This document shows, one piece after another, positions 42,401 through 50,957 of a stretch of DNA of 64,000 bases (positions are counted from its first letter, which is position 1; each line of letters begins with the position of its first letter). The stretch comes from Bacillus horti (GTDB lineage: Bacteria; Bacillota; Bacilli; Caldalkalibacillales; JCM-10596): positions 186,001-250,000 of the forward strand of contig NZ_JAUSTY010000007.1 of assembly GCF_030813115.1 (NCBI RefSeq). The letters run 5' to 3'. Below the pieces are notes generated by a model. The model was not told the origin of the DNA and did no database searches. It saw only the letters and a list, made by a program, of their open reading frames with translations. The position numbers and the translations under genes are program-made.

Positions 42401-42568
42401 ATTGCCGTTATTGGTGGGCTATTTACTTCAACACTACTCACTCTAATCGTTATCCCTGTTATCTATAGCTTGATTTCGAGCATGAAGGGAATGCGCCAAA
42501 AGTGGAAGCTAGCGATGGAACGCTATAATGAAATTGAGGACGAGTTTGAGAGCAAGAAGTCAGAGTAA
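39467..42568 (+). CDS. RND-family efflux transporter (AcrB/SwrC-like)
   Basis: 1033 residues with two repeats of one plus five membrane helices and large outer domains. Proton-relay Asp is in LGVGMLVDNAIVVIENI (helix 4). Typical AcrB segments: NPVTTIMMMLLVLLLG, TTYQGAGPEEVAEMV, TEFMPSQDEGMF and IILVGIVVNNAIVFIDYANKL. In Bacilli the relative SwrC exports surfactin and other lipopeptides without an outer membrane partner. No membrane-fusion protein gene is next to it. Follows MarR by 7 bp. Confidence 0.9.
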   Translation: MIPKYAVRNPVTTIMMMLLVLLLGFVSFTNLKLDLFPNINPPVVAVLTTYQGAGPEEVAEMVTKPLEETIGTSAGLETLQSRSSSNSSLIIAQYAWGTDVSEIREDLSTSIGLVPLPDGVDQPIIVKFDPTMMPVMQFSVSNGESIAELQETVERVIVTQLQNVEGVASVSVAGGFEEEISVALNEESLNEYDLTQDRIVQLIQGNNLTYPGGVIEEEGEKLSFRILAQVETIEALRELPVSIVPTENGMNIVTLAEVADVELTQKELSSIARTNGRESLLVSVQKEGTANTVDVSNGVLDRLDEIRDSHSDLRFSISNDQGDIIKLSISNVSQALIFGAIFAIAIILLFLRSASSTFIVAISIPFSVVATFVLMYFSGMSLNIMSLGGLALGVGMLVDNAIVVIENINRHLAKAESRRKAVIDATVEVGGAISASTFSTLAVFLPIVFVGGLIGDLFKELALTVAFSLLASLVVALTVVPSLAALLLKEGKTRESKENKFYKNVITWVLDHRLLTLFLAAIVLAGSLFLVPQIGTEFMPSQDEGMFTVDIELPEGASFERTLEVVEEIEQEVLRMTDIDVVTASVGNPDAMMAAVTGGGENEGSITVKLVPRDDRSRSTGRVMAELQDRVEDLKDRAELTFHESNSMEQMSGATNSIEVLVLGEDKEQVAEYAQGLSDQLADESEIRTVSDSLEDGRPEYQFIVDKNAAFEYGLTSYQIATFINESLRGQVAAMVFDTEVRVHMAEINQSQESIENLVMSTPTGQEVTVGELGEVVRGEGPVTVVRENQQDSVIVTATFDGTDMGTVAMHVQRVIDDYIDDVNMDTNLYSIKISGGVEMMNEAFSSLFLALVLAIIFSYMVMASLFESLLQPFIIMFTLPLAVTGVILGLFLTDYAFGVTAFIGIIILVGIVVNNAIVFIDYANKLREKGFAVRQALIEAGLTRLRPIVMTAISTILGLIPLAIGGGEGAEMQAPMAIAVIGGLFTSTLLTLIVIPVIYSLISSMKGMRQKWKLAMERYNEIEDEFESKKSE

Positions 42569-42594
42569 GAAAAAGAAGAGCAGATAAATGAGAG

Positions 42595-42638
42595 AAAAGG
42601 AATCCATCAAGCATGATGATAGGGTTCCTTTTCTTTGA
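42595..42638 (+). terminator. Terminator after the RND gene
   Basis: AAAAGGAATCC pairs with GGGTTCCTTTT, then CTTT. Confidence 0.65.
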
Positions 42639-42739
42639 TACTGCTAGGTTTTTAAAAAGCAACTAAGCCTGTGACTTGCTTGGCTATTCCATAAAATGAT
42701 AAAATAACTCAAATTAATGAGAGAGGAAATGACTGAGCT

Positions 42740-43072
42740 ATGGAACAAAATGAGCAGACTCAACTAGGGGGTATTTGCTGCCGAGAAGGACATGAAGATG
42801 TGGCACATATATCAGAGCCTCTAAAAGAAAACCTAACAAGAAGACTGAATCGGATTGAAGGACAGGTGCGAGGAATCAAGGGTATGATTGATCGCAATGT
42901 CTATTGTGACGATATTCTGAATCAAATGTCTGCTGTTCAATCTGCCTTACACTCCGTATCTAAGCTGTTGCTTGAAAGTCACATGAAATCCTGTGTGATG
43001 GGCAGATTAAAGGATGGAGACGCTGAAGTCATTGATGAATTTACGAAAACAATATCAAAACTGTTAAAATAA
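42740..43072 (+). CDS. csoR: Copper-sensing repressor CsoR
   Basis: 110 residues of the CsoR/RcnR (DUF156) family: RRLNRIEGQVRGIKGMI, then the copper ligands Cys56 (VYCDDIL), His81 and Cys85 (LESHMKSC), the Cu(I)-CsoR signature. An N-terminal tail with extra CC (GGICCREGH) may bind metal too. It heads the copper block; CsoR-type operators lie before copZ and copA. Confidence 0.9.
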   Translation: MEQNEQTQLGGICCREGHEDVAHISEPLKENLTRRLNRIEGQVRGIKGMIDRNVYCDDILNQMSAVQSALHSVSKLLLESHMKSCVMGRLKDGDAEVIDEFTKTISKLLK

Positions 43073-43079
43073 AAAGAAG

Positions 43080-43108
43080 TTGCATACCTAGTGGGGGTAT
43101 GTTATATT
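43080..43108 (+). promoter_or_regulatory. copZ promoter with CsoR operator
   Basis: TTGCAT (43080-43085), 17-bp spacer, TATATT (43103-43108). The spacer holds ATACCTAGTGGGGGTAT (43084-43100), a GC-rich-core near-palindrome of the CsoR type. Confidence 0.7.
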
Positions 43109-43156
43109 GTGAGTAAGATACACTCTAAACCGAATGTATGAAGGAGGATATTAGTT

Positions 43157-43366
43157 GTGCATAAAGAAACGTTAAAAGTAAGCGGCATGTCCTGTGGACA
43201 TTGCGTTTCAGCTATAGAGGGAAGTGTTGGAGAGTTAGATGGAGTTAAGCTTGTGAAGGTAAAGCTTGATGACGGCTCGGTAGACGTAGAGTTTGATAGT
43301 AGTAAAGTAAGCTTGGCCCAAATCAAAGAAACGATTGATGAAGAAGGGTACGATATAGCTGATTAA
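43157..43366 (+). CDS. copZ: Copper chaperone CopZ
   Basis: 69 residues, one heavy-metal-associated domain: VSGMSCGHCVSAIEGSVGEL with Cys13 and Cys16 as copper ligands and a C-terminal EEGYDI. It passes Cu(I) to CopA. GTG 43157 follows AAGGAGG. Separated from copA by 130 bp with its own CsoR-type site. Confidence 0.92.
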   Translation: MHKETLKVSGMSCGHCVSAIEGSVGELDGVKLVKVKLDDGSVDVEFDSSKVSLAQIKETIDEEGYDIAD

Positions 43367-43459
43367 CTCGAATGCATTTTATATATCAAGAAATTTAATT
43401 TAGGATGTACTATGATGTCGTGTTGTTCTGTTACAGCACGATATCTTTATAACTTTCTA

Positions 43460-43480
43460 TATACCCCCATTGGGTATAAT
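43460..43480 (+). promoter_or_regulatory. copA promoter region with CsoR operator
   Basis: TATACCCCCATTGGGTATA (43460-43478) overlaps TATAAT (43475-43480). Close match to the copZ site and to known CsoR operators. Confidence 0.75.
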
Positions 43481-43496
43481 GTAGGAGCTGATAGAG

Positions 43497-45902
43497 ATGA
43501 GTGCAGATACTCAATCAACAATGAAAGTAACCGGAATGACCTGTGCTGCCTGTGCCAATCGGATCGAAAAAGGACTAGGTAAAATCGATGGAGTGGAGCA
43601 AGCCAATGTTAATTTTGCTTTAGAGAAAGCGACGGTTACGTACAATAAGGACAAAGTAAAGCCAGTCGACCTAGAAGCCAAAATAAATGACCTTGGCTAC
43701 GGTGTGCACAAAGAAAAAGTAGATCTAGTTTTGACAGGAATGACGTGTGCTGCGTGCGCAAACCGTATAGAAAAGGGCTTGAGCAAGCTTCAAGGAGTCA
43801 GTCAGGCTAATGTCAATTTTGCCCTTGAAACAGGGGTTGTGGAATATTCTCCAGATGAAACCTCCATTAGTGAATTAATTGCTAGGGTCAAGAAGCTAGG
43901 GTATGGGGCAACAATCAAAGAGGAAGCGAAGGAAGATGCAGCTAAGGAAGAAGAAGTTAAACAGCTTTCAAAGTTTGTGTTCTCGCTTATTTTAACCCTT
44001 CCCTTATTCTGGACAATGGTGACTCATTTCGATTTCCTATCCTTCATTCCTGTCTCGGAGACACTGATGAACCCATTTGTTCAGCTAGCTTTGGCTACTC
44101 CCGTTCAATTTTATGTGGGCTGGCAATTCTATGTAGGGGCGTTTAAAGCGTTAAAGAATGGTAGTGCGAATATGGATGTTTTGGTTGCTTTAGGAACCTC
44201 CGCTGCTTATTTTTACAGCGTCTACCTGTCGTTTGAGTGGTTAGGAACGAATGAGATGATGGCCGATCTGTACTTTGAAGCGTCTGCTGTCATCATCACA
44301 CTGATTATTCTTGGTAAGCTATTCGAAGCTCGTGCCAAAGGACGTACATCTCAAGCGATTAAAAAGCTTATGGGCTTAAGAGCCAAAAACGCCACGGTTT
44401 TACGTGACGGACAGGAAATTGAGGTTCCGATTGATGAAGTTGTTACCGGTGATCACGTCATCGTTAAGCCCGGTGAGAAAATTCCTGTTGATGGGAAAGT
44501 ACTCAAGGGTCAGTCTGCTATTGATGAATCTATGCTTACTGGTGAAAGTATCCCGGTAGATAAGAAGGCTGGAGATCAAGTTATTGGAGCGACAATAAAC
44601 AAAAACGGCGTTTTAACCATTGAAGCAACTCGTGTTGGAAGGGACTCAGCTTTAGCTCAAATTGTTAAGGTTGTTGAAGAAGCGCAGGGCTCAAAAGCGG
44701 ATATCCAAAGAACTGTAGATAAGGTATCTGGTATATTTGTTCCTGTTGTTGTATTAGTGGCTGTGTCTACGTTCCTCATTTGGTATTTTGCTGTTGAACC
44801 AAGGGATTTAGGGGCCGCTCTAGTACCCATGATTTCTATCTTGGTTATTGCTTGTCCTTGTGCTCTCGGATTAGCTACTCCAACGTCTATTATGGCTGGA
44901 TCAGGAAGAGCCGCTGAGCTTGGGGTTCTCTTTAAAGGTGGCGAATACCTTGAGAGCACTCAAGCTATTCAAACGGTCATATTAGATAAAACAGGAACCG
45001 TAACAAAAGGAGAACCGGAGCTAACGGACGTACTGGTTCGAGCAGGTGAGGAAGAAGAATTCTTAAGGCTAGTTGGAGCGGCTGAAAAAAACTCAGAGCA
45101 TCCACTTGCTCAAGCCCTTGTAAAAGGAATTACAGGGAAAGGCATTGAACTGCCTTCTGCCTCAGAATTTGAAGCGATTCCTGGCTATGGAATCCGGGCT
45201 GTTGTGAATTCAAAGGAGCTTCTGGTCGGTACACGGAAGCTTATGAATAAGCATCAAATCCAAATTGAAGCTGCCCTTTCAGACATGGAGCATTTAGAGT
45301 CTAATGGGAAAACAGCTATGCTAGTGGCTATTGATCAACAGTTTGCAGGAATTGTAGCTGTGGCTGATACGGTGAAGGATTCCTCTAAGGCAGCTGTAAG
45401 CCGTATGAAGGAGCTAGGTCTAGAGGTCATCATGCTAACCGGAGATAATAAGCTTACTGCTCAAGCTATTGCAAAGCAGGTTGGGATTGAGCATGTCATT
45501 GCAGAGGTTCTTCCTGAAGAAAAGAGCCAAGAGGTACAAAAGCAAAAGGATCAAGGTAAAAAGGTAGCCATGGTGGGAGATGGTATTAATGATGCCCCTG
45601 CTCTGGCAGTAGCTGATATTGGTATGGCGATTGGAACGGGAACGGATATTGCCTTGGAGGCAGCTAATGTCACGCTGATGAGAGGGGATCTGAACAGTGT
45701 AGTTGACGCCATTCTTATGAGTAAAAAGACGATGCGTAACATCAGACAAAATCTCTTCTTTGCTTTTGTTTATAATACAGCTGCTATCCCTATTGCTGCT
45801 ATTGGGCTTTTAGCTCCTTGGGTAGCTGGGGCAGCCATGGCGTTTAGTTCAGTTTCGGTTGTGCTGAACGCGCTCAGACTACAACGTGTGAATACAAACT
45901 AA
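43497..45902 (+). CDS. copA: Copper-exporting P1B-type ATPase CopA
   Basis: 801 residues. Two N-terminal metal-binding domains, each GMTCAAC (Cys16/19 and Cys84/87), eight membrane helices, the TGES motif (LTGESIPVD), the intramembrane CPC (VIACPCALG), phosphorylation site [11 protein letters not shown], the HP motif SEHPLA and hinge [11 protein letters not shown]. Exports Cu(I). All key residues present. Confidence 0.95.
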   Translation: MSADTQSTMKVTGMTCAACANRIEKGLGKIDGVEQANVNFALEKATVTYNKDKVKPVDLEAKINDLGYGVHKEKVDLVLTGMTCAACANRIEKGLSKLQGVSQANVNFALETGVVEYSPDETSISELIARVKKLGYGATIKEEAKEDAAKEEEVKQLSKFVFSLILTLPLFWTMVTHFDFLSFIPVSETLMNPFVQLALATPVQFYVGWQFYVGAFKALKNGSANMDVLVALGTSAAYFYSVYLSFEWLGTNEMMADLYFEASAVIITLIILGKLFEARAKGRTSQAIKKLMGLRAKNATVLRDGQEIEVPIDEVVTGDHVIVKPGEKIPVDGKVLKGQSAIDESMLTGESIPVDKKAGDQVIGATINKNGVLTIEATRVGRDSALAQIVKVVEEAQGSKADIQRTVDKVSGIFVPVVVLVAVSTFLIWYFAVEPRDLGAALVPMISILVIACPCALGLATPTSIMAGSGRAAELGVLFKGGEYLESTQAIQTVILDKTGTVTKGEPELTDVLVRAGEEEEFLRLVGAAEKNSEHPLAQALVKGITGKGIELPSASEFEAIPGYGIRAVVNSKELLVGTRKLMNKHQIQIEAALSDMEHLESNGKTAMLVAIDQQFAGIVAVADTVKDSSKAAVSRMKELGLEVIMLTGDNKLTAQAIAKQVGIEHVIAEVLPEEKSQEVQKQKDQGKKVAMVGDGINDAPALAVADIGMAIGTGTDIALEAANVTLMRGDLNSVVDAILMSKKTMRNIRQNLFFAFVYNTAAIPIAAIGLLAPWVAGAAMAFSSVSVVLNALRLQRVNTN

Positions 45903-45920
45903 GTTTTATATCGGAGGGAT

Positions 45921-46856
45921 ATGAACTTGAAATCAACACAGGCGAAAAAGTGGATGCTATATGCAGGGCTGTACGTTGCTCTTGTCATAGCGGCATATGT
46001 TGTTTATGTGAATTGGATACAGGAGGAACGAGTATCTCATGGGCATCATTCCAATGAGGATATAGAAGGAGGTCATGATCAGGAGAAGCATGATGATCAT
46101 GAGCAAGGGGAAGATGAGAAGCAAGCAGATGGTCATGGGAATCATGGAGGACACGGTTCTAGGGAACAGAGTGGTGGAAACGGTCACGGGCACGGTGAGC
46201 ATGGGGCACATACTGGGGAAAGTGAAGTCATTCCAACAGTGATGTATGAAGAAGGGGAAGGACTAACCATCAAATTAGAAAATGTAGCTGGCGATCCAGT
46301 GACTAGCTTAGAAATGAATCACGAGAAGCTGATGCATCTGATTGTGGTAAGCGATGATTTAGAAAGCTATAGTCATGTCCATCCTGTGGAGGCTGGTGAA
46401 GGTGAGTTCCATATTGCCAAAGAGTTAGAAGCGGGCACCTATCAGGTCTTTGTAGATATTAAGCCTATAGACTATGGTTACCATATAGAAGCTCTCCCCT
46501 TACAGGTTGGTCAAGTTCAGGGTCATAAGCACGCAAGTCTAACTCCTAGTCAAAGCTATATACAAACTGTTGATGGTGTTCAGGTAACCCTAGATACGGG
46601 AACTCTATTAGCAGGAGAGGAAGTAACGCTGAGTTTTGTTATTGAGAATGCTGAACCAGAGCCCTATCTAGGCGCAAGAGGACATATAGTCATTCTGGAT
46701 GAAGCGGCCATTAACTTTATCCATGTTCATCCCGTTTCCGATGAGGAAACACGATTTGAAACAGTTTTCACCGAACCTGGGCTCTATAAGCTCTGGGCAG
46801 AGTTTCAATTTGAAGGTAATATTCATGTTTATCCTTTTGTTCTAGAAGTTCAATAA
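45921..46856 (+). CDS. Membrane-anchored His-rich protein with two HVHP domains, probable outer copper-binding protein
   Basis: 311 residues. One N-terminal membrane helix (about 12-30), then a linker of about 65 residues packed with His, Gly, Glu and Asp, then two beta-rich domains. Each domain has the motif S/F-x-HVHPV (SHVHPVE and IHVHPVS). No known enzymatic site. It sits 18 bp after copA with GGAGGG, so it is probably made with copA, and the His-rich linker suggests metal capture outside the membrane. The family is not known to me. Confidence 0.7.
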   Translation: MNLKSTQAKKWMLYAGLYVALVIAAYVVYVNWIQEERVSHGHHSNEDIEGGHDQEKHDDHEQGEDEKQADGHGNHGGHGSREQSGGNGHGHGEHGAHTGESEVIPTVMYEEGEGLTIKLENVAGDPVTSLEMNHEKLMHLIVVSDDLESYSHVHPVEAGEGEFHIAKELEAGTYQVFVDIKPIDYGYHIEALPLQVGQVQGHKHASLTPSQSYIQTVDGVQVTLDTGTLLAGEEVTLSFVIENAEPEPYLGARGHIVILDEAAINFIHVHPVSDEETRFETVFTEPGLYKLWAEFQFEGNIHVYPFVLEVQ

Positions 46857-46951
46857 GGGAGTCTTCCTCCACTTGAATTAAGAATAGTGTTGATGTTGAT
46901 GATGACAAAGGAAATCAAATGAAAGAAATCAGTTCCTAAGGGGGGCAGGTC

Positions 46952-47578
46952 ATGGAAGCAGAAAAGAAAATAACGCTAGCTGTGAATGGGGGTATAGGCT
47001 TTGGTGCAAAGCTTTCCCCTAAGCAACTGCTTACTCTAGCCAAGCTCGTAGAAGAGGATACAGAGATAGAGCTAACTACATTTCAGCAATTATACATTCA
47101 AATTGCTGAAAGCAAGGTAGAGCAAGTAAAAATGGAACTAGAGGCTGAAGGATTCTCCTGTTATCCAGTTGGTGCTTATGTGAAAAGCCTACGAACCTGT
47201 AACTTTTGCAAAGGAGCAGAGGAGGAAGGGATGCCTGTAGCCATTGAATTAAATAGGCGAATAGCAGGTCATCCTGTTCCCTTTACTCTAGCTCCTGCCT
47301 ATACAGGCTGCCAAAACGCCTGTGGCGAGCCATTGGTCCATGACATCGGTGTCATCAAACGTAAGGACCGTTATGAGCTGTATATAGGAGGCAAGGCAAA
47401 AGGAGAGGATGCGAGAACAGCCGTATTATTTCAGGATCAATTAACCCCTGACGAGTTATATGCTAATGTTGAACAGCTGTTGCAGATCTATCAACAGAAC
47501 GGTAAAAAACGAGAGAGGTTTTTTAAGTTTATTCAGCGATACGGAATGGAGCGGCTTAAGCTTGAAATGGGTCTGTAG
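46952..47578 (+). CDS. Small nitrite/sulfite-reductase-like protein (siroheme/Fe-S half domain)
   Basis: 208 residues: a ferredoxin-like half domain (about 1-70) with GGIGFGAKLSPKQLLTLAKL and TTFQQLYIQI, then a Fe-S/siroheme part with Cys83, Cys86 (RTCNFCKG), Cys120 and Cys124 (GCQNACGE). Full reductases have two half domains and a C-x5-C/C-x3-C pattern; here the first pair is C-x2-C and one half domain is missing. May bind an Fe-S cluster with or without siroheme. Follows the copper block by 95 bp. Confidence 0.65.
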   Translation: MEAEKKITLAVNGGIGFGAKLSPKQLLTLAKLVEEDTEIELTTFQQLYIQIAESKVEQVKMELEAEGFSCYPVGAYVKSLRTCNFCKGAEEEGMPVAIELNRRIAGHPVPFTLAPAYTGCQNACGEPLVHDIGVIKRKDRYELYIGGKAKGEDARTAVLFQDQLTPDELYANVEQLLQIYQQNGKKRERFFKFIQRYGMERLKLEMGL

Positions 47579-47709
47579 CAAAGTAAAGTGCAGTACCTAA
47601 AAAATAACTGTGTGTTAAAAAGAACGGGCTAATAGGCAACTGATTCTAAAAGAAAGCTTGTCTACCAAGTCTAAATAGATTAGAATGGGAAAAAATCAAA
47701 CGGTAAAAG

Positions 47710-48975
47710 GTGCAACTTGTTAAGAGGAGTGTCTTAAGAACTACCTATTTTAACGATGATGCGGGGTTACGAGCTATGAATGCAGCTTTTTCACAATTAC
47801 GATCCCTACCTCGAGGCATACCACTAATGCTTTTAAATGGGCTACTGGTTTCAAGTAGCTTTTTTGCGTTCATCCCTTATCTTACTTATTTTTTGAGTCA
47901 GCAGCTAGCTTGGGCCCCTATCCTTGTGGGGACTCTACTGATGGTCAGGCAATTAAGCCAGCAAGGACTAACTTTTTTTACAGGATTAATTGCCGATCGG
48001 TTTGATTATAGATGGATGATTACCATAGGTTTGTGGATCCGCGGAGTAGGCTTTGCGTCCTTTGCTTTTACGGAGCAGCCTATTCTGCTTTTTGCTGCAG
48101 CTGTGACCGCGGGAGTGGGTGGAGCTTTATTTGAGCCAGTCATGCAAGCATCTTTATCTGCCTTAAGTACGGAAAAGCAACGTGGGATGGTCTTTGCTTT
48201 TAGAAAAATATGCAATAATATGGGGATTGTTTTTGCCGCCTTAGTTGGTGCTTGGTTGATTAATTATGACTTTTTCTGGTTATCCATAGGCTCTGGAGTT
48301 ATGTTTTTGCTGATTGGTACATTAACATTAATTAGGCTTCCTGTTATTAAAGTTGATCTGACAACAGCAAATTTTAAAGAGATGGGTAGTACCGTTTTGC
48401 GTGATCGTCCCTTCTTATTTTTTACGGGTGTTGTCACCTGTTTTTGGTTTTTATTTATGCAGCTTTATGTAGCTATTCCCTTATATATTGTTGAGCTAAG
48501 TGGCAGAGCAGATTCCGTATCTCTTGTCTATCTCATTTTTGCTGGCGTTGTAATTCTAGGACAATATCCCCTTCAACGTCTGTTAGAAGAATGGACACCT
48601 ACAAGAAGGTTCATGGTTGGCTTTTTTCTAGCAGGTGGAGGTCTGTTTATTTTGGGAGCGATTCCTCATCTAACTATCTTTTTCATTGGGCTTTTTATCT
48701 TTTCGGTGGGGACGATGATGGTGGAGCCTACTATTTTTGACATTACATCACGTTTAGCGAAAAAAGGGCTTCTAGCTACTTACTTTGGCTTTGCCGCTTT
48801 AGGGATGGCGATTGGGGGAGGGGGAAGTCAGGGGGTTGGAGCCTACTTGTTAGACGTCAGCTACCGTATGAACTTCCCGCTGTTATGGCTCATTTGTCTG
48901 GTCATTAGTCTTGTAGCAATAGTTGGAAGCTATAAACTATCTAAGCAAATAAACCCTTTGTTTCAAAAAGAGTAG
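47710..48975 (+). CDS. MFS transporter, DHA1-like
   Basis: About 421 residues with 12 membrane helices. Loop 2-3 motif GLIADRFDYRWMITIG and a Gly-rich helix 11 (ALGMAIGGGGSQGVGAYLLD) indicate a drug-type exporter. The start is unsure: GTG 47710 has no good ribosome site, and ATG 47776 (MNAAFSQLRSLPRG) begins just before the first helix. Convergent with a TetR gene. Confidence 0.78.
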   Translation: MQLVKRSVLRTTYFNDDAGLRAMNAAFSQLRSLPRGIPLMLLNGLLVSSSFFAFIPYLTYFLSQQLAWAPILVGTLLMVRQLSQQGLTFFTGLIADRFDYRWMITIGLWIRGVGFASFAFTEQPILLFAAAVTAGVGGALFEPVMQASLSALSTEKQRGMVFAFRKICNNMGIVFAALVGAWLINYDFFWLSIGSGVMFLLIGTLTLIRLPVIKVDLTTANFKEMGSTVLRDRPFLFFTGVVTCFWFLFMQLYVAIPLYIVELSGRADSVSLVYLIFAGVVILGQYPLQRLLEEWTPTRRFMVGFFLAGGGLFILGAIPHLTIFFIGLFIFSVGTMMVEPTIFDITSRLAKKGLLATYFGFAALGMAIGGGGSQGVGAYLLDVSYRMNFPLLWLICLVISLVAIVGSYKLSKQINPLFQKE

Positions 48976-48999
48976 AAGGCTAGCTTTTTGACATTCCCT

Positions 49000-49623
49000 T
49001 CATTGATTGCTCCAAGTTTGCTTTAGCTCTTCAGCTTTTTCACCAGCAATTCCATAAAAGAAGATAGAAAGGAGCTCTTTGTACACACGTCTTTTTGTCT
49101 CATCATCAGGTAGCTGCTCTAGCTGTGTAACCATTTGGGTAGAGTACAAATTTAGGTATAGCAGGATGGTTTCAAGAGATAGCTCTTTATTAAAGAAACC
49201 AGTTGCTTTTCCTTCTTCAATAAAAGCAATCATTAAAGGTCGTGCTTTAAGCTCATATTCTTTTGTGATAGCCGCAATGTCAGGATGGCCCATGACAAAT
49301 TCCTCTAAAAAATCTAAGTTAAAGCTCTCGAATAGCTGCATACGCTTTAAGAAAAACCAATTCAATTTCTCTATGAATGGAATAGGAGCTTCGAGCTGCT
49401 GGAGATATTCCTCCCATTTTTCCTCAAGAAAGTGCTTGATGACATGCGAAGCAAGCTCCTCTTTACTGCCAAAATGATTATAAATCGTAACCTGAGAAAC
49501 ACCAGCTTTAGCTGCAATTTCCCCAATACTTACTCTCCGCATGCCGTGATTCATAAACAGCTGCAGAGCAGCTTGGCGAATGCTATCCTTCTTTTTTTCT
49601 CGCCGACGTTCAAATCCGTTCAT
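49000..49623 (-). CDS. TetR-family repressor
   Basis: 207 residues. Helix-turn-helix at about 28-50 (SIGEIAAKAGVSQVTIYNHFGSKEEL), then an all-helical ligand domain. ATG 49623 is used because GAGGTGG lies just before it; a GTG nine bases upstream falls inside that site. Divergent from the hydrolase gene; TGAAATATTTCA (49658-49669) is a likely operator. Confidence 0.88.
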   Translation of the reverse strand: MNGFERRREKKKDSIRQAALQLFMNHGMRRVSIGEIAAKAGVSQVTIYNHFGSKEELASHVIKHFLEEKWEEYLQQLEAPIPFIEKLNWFFLKRMQLFESFNLDFLEEFVMGHPDIAAITKEYELKARPLMIAFIEEGKATGFFNKELSLETILLYLNLYSTQMVTQLEQLPDDETKRRVYKELLSIFFYGIAGEKAEELKQTWSNQ

Positions 49624-49657
49624 TTCAACCACCTCGAGCCTATCATACTAAAAAATA

Positions 49658-49756
49658 TGAAATATTTCAAACTAATTATTTCATAACTATTGATAAATGA
49701 AAGATCTTCAAGTACACTAAAAGAAATAAATGAAATTTTAGATGGTGAATATTTCA
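49658..49756. promoter_or_regulatory. Palindromic TetR-type operator candidates
   Basis: TGAAATATTTCA (49658-49669) is a perfect 12-bp palindrome; TGAATATTTCA (49746-49756) is a relative. They lie between the divergent TetR and hydrolase genes. Confidence 0.5.
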
Positions 49757-49844
49757 TAATTTCATTATCTTATAATTTGTATTCCGTACCTTTTGCGGTT
49801 CGGATATAAAAATATCTACAACTCCAATACTCGAGGTGATGATG

Positions 49845-50624
49845 ATGCCAACCTGTCAAGTAAACGGTGTGACCTTATATTATGAAGTAAAAGGAGAAGG
49901 AAAACCTCTCGTTTTTACACATGGACACTCTCTTTATCACAAGCAATGGGAGCCACAGGTGGAGTATTTTTCCCAATTTTTTAAGACAATTGTATGGGAT
50001 GCGCGTGGTCATGGGCATTCTACTCTGCCTAAGGGTAAGGTAGATCCTGATGATTTCAGTAAGGACTTAGTGGGATTATTAGATCATTTAGGCATTGATT
50101 CTGCCATTCTATGTGGACTATCCTTCGGGGGACATGTGTCTATTCAAACAGCATTTAAGTATCCGGAGAGGGTAGAGGGGTTAATATTGATTGGGGCTCC
50201 TTATACCAACCGATTCAATTTTTACGAGAGGTTCACTACACCAATCAGTAAATTCAGCCTGAGATTGATGAGCCTAAAGATGGTGGCCAAAATGACAGCA
50301 GACATGCTTTCCAAAATAAACCCTGATAACCATAAGTTAATCACAGATTCCTTCGGCTTAATGACCCGTGACAACTTCCTACGTCACTGGTCGGGGAACC
50401 TGCGTATGGACAGCAGAGGGCAGCTGCATAAAGTTAAATGTCCCACTCTCATACTTTACGGTGATAATGATGTTATGGTTGGAAGACAGCAGCAATCCTT
50501 AGCTGAGCAAATTCCTAACTCTACGTTAAAAGTGATTTCAAATGCCCATCATGTGACCAATCTGGATAATATTCATGAAGTGAATGAACAAATGGAGAGC
50601 TTTTTAAAGCCATTTAGGGAGTAG
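49845..50624 (+). CDS. Alpha/beta hydrolase
   Basis: 259 residues. Oxyanion loop FTHGHS, nucleophile Ser93 (GLSFGG), acid Asp209 (GDNDVM) and His236 (NAHHV) give a full catalytic triad in normal order. Several ATGs lie in a row; 49845 is best placed after GAGGTG. Substrate unknown; similar proteins act as esterases or lactonases. Probably under the divergent TetR protein. Confidence 0.85.
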   Translation: MPTCQVNGVTLYYEVKGEGKPLVFTHGHSLYHKQWEPQVEYFSQFFKTIVWDARGHGHSTLPKGKVDPDDFSKDLVGLLDHLGIDSAILCGLSFGGHVSIQTAFKYPERVEGLILIGAPYTNRFNFYERFTTPISKFSLRLMSLKMVAKMTADMLSKINPDNHKLITDSFGLMTRDNFLRHWSGNLRMDSRGQLHKVKCPTLILYGDNDVMVGRQQQSLAEQIPNSTLKVISNAHHVTNLDNIHEVNEQMESFLKPFRE

Positions 50625-50697
50625 CTAAAGAACGATAAGCTAAAGAAAATAAAGCAGAGCTAGTCTCTAATAATAAGAGAAGAGACCCAAAATGAAT

Positions 50698-50845
50698 AAA
50701 GGCCCCTATTGAATCTGTGGGAGTTCAAATTGTCATTAAGATATTGATGGAAATGATGCGCAAGGCCTTTCAACAGATTATGCTTACACATCGAGAAGAT
50801 GAAATCATCCTGGTTATGCAGGCGCATGCAATTGCTGGCCTGTGA
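50698..50845 (+). pseudogene. Possible remnant of a histidine-phosphatase gene
   Basis: A 49-codon open stretch with MRKAFQQIMLTHREDEIILVMQAHAIAGL recalls the end of phosphoglycerate-mutase-like phosphatases (ILVVSHGxxI), but the catalytic SHG has become QAH. No start, no ribosome site. The rest of the 333-bp gap holds nothing I can identify. Confidence 0.25.
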
Positions 50846-50957
50846 TTAGTAAGGATAGTTTCCACTAGCCTAGTATTGTATAATCCCTTAAACTAAGATA
50901 AATTAGATAATAAAGATTAATCATGATTTAGAAAACAATTTCCAAGGGAAGGTACCT

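Noticed and set aside
45435-45749. 104-codon minus-strand frame within copA
   Set aside because: Shadow of the copA coding sequence, which has all P-type ATPase motifs in this part.
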